Below, piece after piece: positions 54,384 through 61,542 of a DNA stretch of 64,000 bases. The stretch lies in the NCBI GenBank assembly GCA_963705275.1, contig OY970063.1, positions 434,001 to 498,000 of the forward strand, given 5' to 3'. Position 1 is the first letter of the stretch. Each line of letters opens with the position of its first letter. Both the position numbers and the translations under genes were made by a program. This stretch comes from Fen-1135 sp963705275. GTDB lineage: Bacteria > Desulfobacterota > Syntrophia > Syntrophales > UBA2185. The notes beneath the pieces were generated by a model. That model saw only the letters and a program-made list of their open reading frames with translations. It had not been told where the DNA came from and searched no databases.

Positions 54384-56042
54384 ATGGGTAATCTTCGCCC
54401 GAGATTATTCTATCTCATTCTTCTTTCTTCAGTCTTTGTCGCCATCACATCTATATATTCTTCTGCGGAGGAGGATACGGCCCATCTTTCATTTCAAAAA
54501 ACAGCGACGCTACGTGCAAAGACACGTCCTTACGTAATTAAGGAAGGGGAGTGGCTCTTAAGGATCATGAGAGCCGAAGCGGGAATAACATCACGCCGAC
54601 TTAGCATACTAAAAAAACTGAATCCTGAAATAAAAGATCTAAACAAGATTAGACCGGGCCAGGTTGTCATACTCCCGGAAATGGAACGCCCCGCTACGCC
54701 CGAAGGGGAGGACAGCTCCCCGACATTAAATTACTCGATAAGAAAAGGCGATTCCATAAGCCGTATTGCCGTGCGTGAACTAAAGGTGAGATTCCCTGAG
54801 CTTAGAAAAGCTGTGGACGACATCAAACGGCTGAACCCGGATATCAAGAACTACGACATGATATATCCCGGACAAACCTTGCAACTGCCACGGAAAGGCA
54901 TAGTCATTACTAAACAGGAAGCTCGGGCTTCGGAAGCAGAATCATCGCTTAAAGTCGTTAAGGATGATGCGAAAGACAAACCTGTCGTTCTGCCACAGGC
55001 TCATCTTGACGTTATAAGGGTCGTCATCAACAGAATGAATGGCTCCCTCATAACGCTGGGCAAATATTATATTCCCATTCCGCAGTTAGGAGAGGTGACT
55101 ATTGACTGTTCCACAATACCTGTTGTTGAGATGGATGATGGAAGTTCGATTTTCTTGGATTTTTCCAGCAGTATGCCGGATACCTTGAAGAATATGATCC
55201 AGTCCAACTGGAAAAACTATCGCTCCGTTGAGGCAGGCAATAGTGACGATACTGGTGAAATCATCCAGAAGATCGTCAATGCCTCAAATATATATACAAT
55301 GACGAGAAGGACTACCCCATACGCAATAGGAAATAGTCCGACACTCCTGCTCTCCCTCGACTGGATAATAACAAAGAAAGCTCAGGATACCAAGCCATAC
55401 CTGCAGGGACTGTCATTTGTTTCAGATGATTCCCGACTATTGCCCAAACCCATGATCGAATATGCCGAAAGAAACGGCATGATGATTACAGAAATACTGG
55501 ATGGACAGGGTATATTGAGCACATCAGATGAAAAGTATGCCTCACCACGAATGTCAAAATTGAACGTCAGCACTAATATTGAACTGGCCAATTCCCTGCT
55601 TAACGAATTCGGATATCAGACAACCCGAGATGCTGGAGTCGCGATACTTGACGCCTCCACAAGCGGTTTTGATCTCTCCATAAAAACCGACCTCCTCGCA
55701 AAAATGGGGGATAGGCAAATAATAATCCTCTCAAAAAAAATCCCCCAACAGTTCATTGACAGTTTGAAAACCCGGGGCACGGAGACGGTAACTCTCGAGC
55801 GCGAAGATACGAAGAAGACGGTTATCGAGAAAGTCCTCATGGCTGCTAGTATTACCTTCTCCTTTGCCAGTTACTCATTCTCAGTCCCTGATAACACAGC
55901 TAAGCCGGCAGGCACCATCAGCTTCCCCGCCTTTAAGATAACACGAGACAAAGGAGACTTTTATCTGATCGATTTCGATATGGATCACACCATATATGGA
56001 CTGCTCAACAATAAATGGAAGGTGAATATCGTCACATATTGA
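54384..56042 (+). CDS. Secreted LysM repeat protein with an unknown C-terminal domain
   Basis: A 552-aa exported protein. A signal peptide (about 1-28) is followed by two LysM modules (about 48-92, VIKEGEWLLRIMRAEAG; and 110-165, SIRKGDSISRIAVREL), which bind peptidoglycan. The last 340 residues form a domain I do not recognise, with two similar-looking halves (GNSPTLLLSLDWIITKK and SLLNEFGYQTTRDAGVAILD). ATG follows ACGAGGT. Its 3' end overlaps the PP-loop gene. An envelope role is likely. Confidence 0.82.
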   Translation: MGNLRPRLFYLILLSSVFVAITSIYSSAEEDTAHLSFQKTATLRAKTRPYVIKEGEWLLRIMRAEAGITSRRLSILKKLNPEIKDLNKIRPGQVVILPEMERPATPEGEDSSPTLNYSIRKGDSISRIAVRELKVRFPELRKAVDDIKRLNPDIKNYDMIYPGQTLQLPRKGIVITKQEARASEAESSLKVVKDDAKDKPVVLPQAHLDVIRVVINRMNGSLITLGKYYIPIPQLGEVTIDCSTIPVVEMDDGSSIFLDFSSSMPDTLKNMIQSNWKNYRSVEAGNSDDTGEIIQKIVNASNIYTMTRRTTPYAIGNSPTLLLSLDWIITKKAQDTKPYLQGLSFVSDDSRLLPKPMIEYAERNGMMITEILDGQGILSTSDEKYASPRMSKLNVSTNIELANSLLNEFGYQTTRDAGVAILDASTSGFDLSIKTDLLAKMGDRQIIILSKKIPQQFIDSLKTRGTETVTLEREDTKKTVIEKVLMAASITFSFASYSFSVPDNTAKPAGTISFPAFKITRDKGDFYLIDFDMDHTIYGLLNNKWKVNIVTY

Positions 56043-57019
56043 AAGTAAAGGCAATAGGTCTATTTTCAGGGGGGCTGGACAGCATCCTTGCAGCAAAGGT
56101 TGTGATGGCACAGGGTGTTGAGGTCATGGGGGTTACGTGCACGACCCCCTTTTTTAGTCCCGAAAAAGCTAGAGCTGCCGCGACAATGATGGGGCTTTCC
56201 CTTATCGAGGCGGATATTTCGGAAGAACACCTTGATATGTTAAAGTCCCCAAAATACGGATACGGAAAGAATATGAATCCATGTATTGACTGTCACACCC
56301 TTATGCTTAAAACTGCCGGCAGGATCATGGAAGACATGGAGGCTGACTTTATTTTTACGGGTGAGGTTCTGGGCCAGCGCCCCATGTCCCAAACCAGGCA
56401 GTCTCTTCATGTCGTTGCGAAGAATTCAGGATATCAGCAGTATATTTTGAGACCTTTGAGTGCGCTGCTTCTCCCTGAAACAAGACCGGAAATCGAAGGT
56501 AAGGTGGACCGTCAACGGCTCCTCGCCATCAAAGGAAAAGGGAGGAAGTCTCAGATTGAGATGGCAAAGCACTACGGCATTGACCACTACTCCACTCCCG
56601 CAGGGGGGTGCCTGCTCACGGATCCAATATTTTCCAGGAGATTAAGGGATCTCTTTCGGCATAGCATTGATTTCCACATAAGAGATATAGAACTTCTCAA
56701 ATATGGCAGACACTTTCGAATAAATGAGTTTTCCAAAGCCATTGTGGGGCGGAACAGCCGTGAAAACGAGGCTCTCCAAAGATTGTCTGATGAGGAAGAC
56801 ATCGTTATTCATATCGCACAATTTCCCGGACCGACCACAATCGTTCCTCATGGGGGCGACGAAATTACGATTTACACGGCAGCATCCCTTTGCGCCTTAT
56901 ACAGCGATGCTCCAAGAAATGAGGAAGTTACGGCCCTCTGCCGGAAAGGAAATTCCATAAGTTATATACGGCTAATGGCAGCACTTAGAGATGATATAGG
57001 GGGCTGGTTGATTCAATGA
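56015..57019 (+). CDS. PP-loop ATP pyrophosphatase, tRNA thiouridylase-like, NFACT-R-like C-terminus
   Basis: A 334-aa protein. The N-terminal half is a PP-loop adenylating domain (IGLFSGGLDSILAAKVV, with MNPCIDCH holding two cysteines and FIFTGEVLGQRPMSQ) similar to MnmA/ThiI enzymes. The C-terminal part (about 215-330, RINEFSKAIVGRNSRENEAL) resembles NFACT-type RNA-binding domains. Together they suggest tRNA sulfur modification, but the known substrate-specific domains of MnmA are absent. ATG 56015 overlaps the LysM gene by 28 bases; TTG 56039 would overlap by only 4 and is equally possible. Confidence 0.8.
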   Translation: MEGEYRHILKVKAIGLFSGGLDSILAAKVVMAQGVEVMGVTCTTPFFSPEKARAAATMMGLSLIEADISEEHLDMLKSPKYGYGKNMNPCIDCHTLMLKTAGRIMEDMEADFIFTGEVLGQRPMSQTRQSLHVVAKNSGYQQYILRPLSALLLPETRPEIEGKVDRQRLLAIKGKGRKSQIEMAKHYGIDHYSTPAGGCLLTDPIFSRRLRDLFRHSIDFHIRDIELLKYGRHFRINEFSKAIVGRNSRENEALQRLSDEEDIVIHIAQFPGPTTIVPHGGDEITIYTAASLCALYSDAPRNEEVTALCRKGNSISYIRLMAALRDDIGGWLIQ

Positions 57020-57022
57020 AAA

Positions 57023-58543
57023 TCATGGCAGATGCTGAGGCCTCAGTAAATCATGGATTGTCTTTACGGGATTGAACGTCTCGATGGGCACTTCAACAAA
57101 AACGGTGATCCAGAAAGCCATTGAACCGTTCCATAACCCTGGAAGTTCAAGCGCCTTAAGGTCCCTACCCTTTTCGGATTTCTGTGAAATAAAATAGGCG
57201 TTTCTATTGACAAAATCATGGAGATCAAATTCGCAAGACTGGTAGTTGCGAATCCCACAGACAAGATCGACGGGATTGAAGTGCGTTGCCCGGGACCAGA
57301 TTGCCCTCTGTTCTGCCGATCCTGAATCTATCTGTGACTCCTCAATAATCTGAAGCGATTGCGTTTGATCTTCCTCGTTCACCCAGAATGGACCTCCGCC
57401 CGGCTCTCCTTGATTTCTCACCATACCGCATACCCGAATGGGTCGGTTGAGTCTGTTGAAAACGAAAGCGCCTTTCTCCGAAAGAGACAAATCATCAAAC
57501 CACGGCGGGATGACAAGATGAAGTCTTCTTTCACAGAATAGCTTCAGCTCCTGCAGAGTCTTTTCGTCCAATTCTGCTTTATCCAAGTGCCTCAGATATC
57601 TGAATATATCGTTCTGAAGGGAGATGAGATAGCCGCCGAGAGCCTTCTTGTAAAATACGGTTACCGGCTTCAACCTGTCAGGTACTATATTGTCAATATT
57701 CTTTAGATAGATTATATCTCCATCAGTATGGTACACATTATCCAGAAGAGCGCCATGGCCGGCCGGCCTAAAGACAAGCTCCCCCCACTGATCCCGAAAC
57801 GGTCGATTGTCCAAATCCACGGCTATTGTATTTGTAGACGATTTCTGCGTGGAGAGTGCAATATCAAAGATCACATTATAGCGCTTCTCATAATACCTTC
57901 TAATCACGGACAGGTAATCCGCCACATCATCATGATGCTCCTCCGAGAGAGTGAAATGGAGTCTACATATGCGGCAGGCATCTTTCGTATAGAGCGCCGC
58001 CTCTGCCAGATGCTCTTCAAGGGCGGTGCGGCTGCCATCGGAATAAGAGTGAAATTTCAAGAGCGCTTTAGGTAGGTCGCCGTAATTCAATCCTTTAGAT
58101 GTCAAGATGTAGGACAAGATATCCGCATGTCTTTGGACTTCCAACATCTTTTCAAGTTCTTCGCCATCACGCAATACCACATCACGCAAATCACAATAAA
58201 ATGCGAACCTTTTTAGTTCCCTGGCAAACTCTTCTCTGTGAATCGCATCCAGACTTCCCTTCTCCAGAAACACATACCAATCTCTGAACATGCGAGTGGC
58301 AGCCCCGGAGGCGGGTACAAACTTCAGCACCTTCCGGCCCATCTGGAGCTCTTCTTCATATAAAGCCGCCATTTTCGTGAGCTCGTCTTCCGAAAGAGTC
58401 ACGATACCGTCATTAACGGTGCACGGCCTGTTGAGCTTGACTGGACAAAGACCTCTCTTGAAGAGGTCGATCTGCGCCAACACCTGGTCGCGAGTGAGGC
58501 CTTCTTTCTCAATTCGTCTTACATCCGCTTCTATAAAAATCAT
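57023..58543 (-). CDS. DUF4301 domain protein
   Basis: A 506-aa cytoplasmic protein matching DUF4301 along its length. The conserved VPASGAATRMFRDW near residue 75 looks like a nucleotidyltransferase-type nucleotide-binding loop. TLSEEHHDDVADYL, RPAGHGALLDNV and CGMVRNQGEPGGGPFWV follow. It may be a sugar-nucleotidyltransferase-like enzyme; this is inference. Present mainly in Bacteroidetes and deltaproteobacteria. Convergent with the PP-loop gene, three bases apart. Confidence 0.85.
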   Translation of the reverse strand: MIFIEADVRRIEKEGLTRDQVLAQIDLFKRGLCPVKLNRPCTVNDGIVTLSEDELTKMAALYEEELQMGRKVLKFVPASGAATRMFRDWYVFLEKGSLDAIHREEFARELKRFAFYCDLRDVVLRDGEELEKMLEVQRHADILSYILTSKGLNYGDLPKALLKFHSYSDGSRTALEEHLAEAALYTKDACRICRLHFTLSEEHHDDVADYLSVIRRYYEKRYNVIFDIALSTQKSSTNTIAVDLDNRPFRDQWGELVFRPAGHGALLDNVYHTDGDIIYLKNIDNIVPDRLKPVTVFYKKALGGYLISLQNDIFRYLRHLDKAELDEKTLQELKLFCERRLHLVIPPWFDDLSLSEKGAFVFNRLNRPIRVCGMVRNQGEPGGGPFWVNEEDQTQSLQIIEESQIDSGSAEQRAIWSRATHFNPVDLVCGIRNYQSCEFDLHDFVNRNAYFISQKSEKGRDLKALELPGLWNGSMAFWITVFVEVPIETFNPVKTIHDLLRPQHLP

Positions 58544-58705
58544 ATTAATCCGTAATGCGCATTTCCTTCAATCAGGTCAGCTTGAACTGAACACTGGTAA
58601 AGTTCTTCCGCCACATAAAAAAGGTGCCCCTTCCCTTCTGCCATCCCGCGAGAGCGCACCTTCGGTAACCATTAAAAATAAATGCCCTAAAATGATTCTA
58701 AGATA

Positions 58706-58810
58706 CTATTTTTTCTTTATCTTTTTTACCGAGATCTTGCGTAGCCGGCTTCTTTCCCTCAATAACCTGGATATGTCTTTCTGCCTTCGCGTGGGTCTTT
58801 CTCTTGACAT
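58706..58810 (-). CDS. Possible 34-aa very basic microprotein
   Basis: A short ORF from ATG 58810 to TAG 58706 (34 codons, MSRERPTRRQKDISRLLRER and ending KISVKKIKKK). Sixteen of 34 residues are Arg or Lys, like small ribosome-associated peptides. It starts 17 bases after the stop of the FHA gene in the same direction and could be its last operon member. No strong Shine-Dalgarno is seen (AGGA lies too far). The rest of the 283-base gap to DUF4301 shows no gene. Confidence 0.3.
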   Translation of the reverse strand: MSRERPTRRQKDISRLLRERSRLRKISVKKIKKK

Positions 58811-58826
58811 GGTTATTTGCTTTAGG

Positions 58827-59528
58827 TCATTCCTTTATATAATACTGTACCTTTAATCCACCTGCTTCGACAATGTCACCATCTTTCAGATCGTATTTGT
58901 GATCAACCTTCTGGCCGTTTACTTTCAACGTTCTTCCTCCCGCAGGCGTGATAAAATATCCTTCCCTTCTTCTATTGACAAGGGCGGCCACCTTGGGGGC
59001 AAAAAAGCCTCTAAGATGAATACCGGCTCCGTCTTCCTTGCCGATAGTCGTCACTCTCTCTTTTAGAAGATAATCCCTTTTTCCCGTCGATCCTTCAATA
59101 ACTATGAAACCTCCAAGGATCTCTGGCTTTTCCTTGTCCTGAGGGGCCAGTATTCTCTTCTGATCTTCCGCGGCAATTACGACGGTTTCGTCCATCGAAT
59201 GCCCCTGTACGGCAAAACCCTTGGTTTCCGTTTCCCTTGCCTTTTCCACGATGACATCAAGTGTATGAACGCCTATTAAGACCACGTCTCCGTTATGCAA
59301 TTCGCCTTTAGAAATTTTCTGGCCATTAATAAAGGTACCGTTCAGGCTATTCGCATCCTCAATGAAGAGAGAACGTCCCTCCTTCTTGATGCGCGCGTGA
59401 TACCCGGATACGGCTTGGTTATCGATAACAATATCATTGTCCTTTTTTCTCCCGATAGTTATGACGTCCTGATCAAGCGGTATCTCCCTTATTATGGCTT
59501 CTTTAAATTTGAGCAAAATCTTCGCCAC
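58827..59528 (-). CDS. Protein with two FHA domains
   Basis: A 233-aa phosphothreonine-binding protein. FHA1 (about 1-90) has ITIGRKKDNDIVIDN, VSGYHARI and NSLNGTFINGQKI, all canonical. FHA2 (about 135-230) is more divergent (VTTIGKEDGAGIHL, TLKVNGQKVDHKYDLKDGD). Start GTG 59528 has AGGAGGT seven bases upstream. It follows the CHASE2 gene by three bases. FHA readers act with Ser/Thr kinases, but no kinase gene remains here, consistent with the deletion suspected in the upstream gene. Confidence 0.9.
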   Translation of the reverse strand: MAKILLKFKEAIIREIPLDQDVITIGRKKDNDIVIDNQAVSGYHARIKKEGRSLFIEDANSLNGTFINGQKISKGELHNGDVVLIGVHTLDVIVEKARETETKGFAVQGHSMDETVVIAAEDQKRILAPQDKEKPEILGGFIVIEGSTGKRDYLLKERVTTIGKEDGAGIHLRGFFAPKVAALVNRRREGYFITPAGGRTLKVNGQKVDHKYDLKDGDIVEAGGLKVQYYIKE

Positions 59529-59531
59529 GCA

Positions 59532-61127
59532 TTACCTCCTGAACCATTCCTTAAACTTTAATAGAAAAGAAATCCAGCTTTTATTCCTGACGTGTCCCAC
59601 GATAACCGTTATGTTGTCCTTCCCGCCTTGTTCATTCGCCAGCTCCACCATGCTGTCACACACTGCCGCTGGATCTTTCGTTGACATGGCCAGAGGCAGC
59701 ATATCGTCGTCGGAAACCATTGTCAAATCGAGCATGCCCTGTCCCTGGAAAGAAAGTCCAAGTATCTTATTCGTTTCGACACCATCAGCCTCGATGCGCT
59801 CTCTCGCCTCTTCTGTAAAAAAGTACCCCTTTGTAACCACCAAAGTATAGCCGATCAGGATGAGGAGGGACGGATGAACAAGTTTTACCCAGTATCTGTA
59901 ATTCATCAAAAGATACATCCCCGCTCCGATCCATGCCAAGAGAATGATCAACGATACAAGGGCGCTGATCCTAATCTTCAGCCTGGGTATAATCAATGCG
60001 AGAAACAAACCAAAGAAAACGATAACCCCTATTTCCAAGGGGAATGCCCAGGCCGGACGTACAATATAATTACCCGAGAGGATATTGTCGGCAACATTGG
60101 CAATGATACCCCAGGATGGAACATTTGGTCCAACAGGCGTAGCCTGTAGGGCGCCGAGGCCGATTGCGCTCTGCGTAATAATAACAATTCTATCTTTAAA
60201 CGCCTCCGGAGGTGCCTTGTTGCTGGCCACATCATAGAAAGAGAAATAGGGAAAGCTCCTGCTGAAGCTTATGAGCATCTCACCTTTGTCAGATGTGACG
60301 ATGCTGTTATTTCCAAAATTCACTCCGCCAGAGACACTCACATCTCTTATATCGTAGTTCAAATATTTCAAGGACAGCTGAAGCCCGAATGACGGGTATG
60401 CCCGCCCTTCGTAATATACCACTAGAGGTTCACTCCTTACAGTTCCGTCAGCATCCGGAATAATATTGATATGCCCAAGAGCCAACGCTTTCATGGCAAA
60501 GTCAGGAATCGGCGGCACGATCTCTCTTGCCGATATGCTTACCTCCTGAGACGCTACGGGCACAGAATTCTGTTTCAGATAATCCGGAATTTCAGATACT
60601 TTGCTCCCCACAGGATTGCCCAGGATGAAGACCAGGGGCAATACAACTTTATTGCTCTCTCCGATGGCTGCACCCAGTATTGCGTCATTATCAAGTTTCT
60701 TTTCTGTCTCCTTCAGCCAGGAGTAGATGCTGTTAACGTGGGCATCTTTCAGTACGCTGGCATTAGTCTCTATATTCTTGAGAATATCGCGCACCTCAGT
60801 CAGCCCTTGATTCATATCATTTTCAGAATAGATTACATTTACTCCTATTACCTTTGCTTCACACTTGTTGAGAAATTCTACCATCCGTGCTATATAGCCA
60901 CGGGGCCACGGCCATCTGCCCATATTGGCGATACTCTCATCATCCACTGCTACAATCACAATGGGGGCATTTGAAACCTGCTCCTTCAAGTTGCAAACTG
61001 CGTCGTAGACCTTGTATTCTAAGTATTTCGTAGGCATCCATTCAAAGTAAAAAGCGGCGATCGTCAGGACTGTAAGAATTACCCCGATTATAATATCTGT
61101 AATCACTGATCCCATTAACTTGTTCAT
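59532..61127 (-). CDS. CHASE2 sensor protein ending in a PP2C phosphatase tail (probable deletion chimera)
   Basis: A 531-aa protein from ATG 61127 (GAGGGA upstream). An N-terminal membrane helix (about 8-28), an extracytoplasmic CHASE2 sensor domain (about 40-320) and three membrane helices (about 335-430) end with the family linker ETNKILGLSFQGQGMLDL. In relatives that linker leads to a Ser/Thr kinase or cyclase. Here at about residue 467 (near 59725) it jumps to TMVSDDDMLPLA and VCDSMVELANEQGGKDNITV, which is the C-terminal end of a PP2C-type phosphatase, including the metal motif GGKDNITV. Only about 45 residues of phosphatase remain, with no catalytic core. It most likely arose by an in-frame deletion fusing two neighbouring genes. 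Confidence 0.85.
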   Translation of the reverse strand: MNKLMGSVITDIIIGVILTVLTIAAFYFEWMPTKYLEYKVYDAVCNLKEQVSNAPIVIVAVDDESIANMGRWPWPRGYIARMVEFLNKCEAKVIGVNVIYSENDMNQGLTEVRDILKNIETNASVLKDAHVNSIYSWLKETEKKLDNDAILGAAIGESNKVVLPLVFILGNPVGSKVSEIPDYLKQNSVPVASQEVSISAREIVPPIPDFAMKALALGHINIIPDADGTVRSEPLVVYYEGRAYPSFGLQLSLKYLNYDIRDVSVSGGVNFGNNSIVTSDKGEMLISFSRSFPYFSFYDVASNKAPPEAFKDRIVIITQSAIGLGALQATPVGPNVPSWGIIANVADNILSGNYIVRPAWAFPLEIGVIVFFGLFLALIIPRLKIRISALVSLIILLAWIGAGMYLLMNYRYWVKLVHPSLLILIGYTLVVTKGYFFTEEARERIEADGVETNKILGLSFQGQGMLDLTMVSDDDMLPLAMSTKDPAAVCDSMVELANEQGGKDNITVIVGHVRNKSWISFLLKFKEWFRR

Positions 61128-61180
61128 ATATTCCCTCGTTACTGACAGAAAAGATACGCCTAGCCGCTCACCCGTTGTTA

Positions 61181-61387
61181 TCACCTGACGCCAGTGCCCT
61201 TAGAATTCGGCACATAATATATCATATTTCTTACCAGAGTATCGGGCAAATCCCAGAAAGTATTTCCATAAATGAAAAATCTCTCATACTTAATCTTGCA
61301 TATCACGAAGAGATCCCCCTCTGGGGTTTGAAACTTATATGTTGTGTTGAGAACAACCTCGGCGTCAACAATAACCGCCGCGTCCAA
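61181..61387 (-). pseudogene. Probable relic of a coding sequence upstream of the CHASE2 gene
   Basis: An open frame with natural-looking composition (for example TYKFQTPEGDLFVICKIKYE and NTFWDLPDTLVRNMIYYV), ending at 61181. It begins after a stop near 61423, with only TTG 61387 available and no ribosome site. Further upstream MRVSTEIDMAKSKA occurs in another frame. The pattern fits a small gene broken by frameshifts between the RND pump and the CHASE2 gene. It could also be an intact small ORF with TTG start. Family unknown. Confidence 0.3.
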
Positions 61388-61542
61388 TATCAGTGTCTTG
61401 AACCGGCAGACCCGTCATTCCGTGATTATGCTTTGCTCTTCGCCATGTCAATTTCTGTAGAGACGCGCATGTCCCCTGAGAATGCTCTGGTAAGTAGGCA
61501 GTCCAAACTGCCGTACTTGGTTTTGGGAAATGGAAGACTGGA

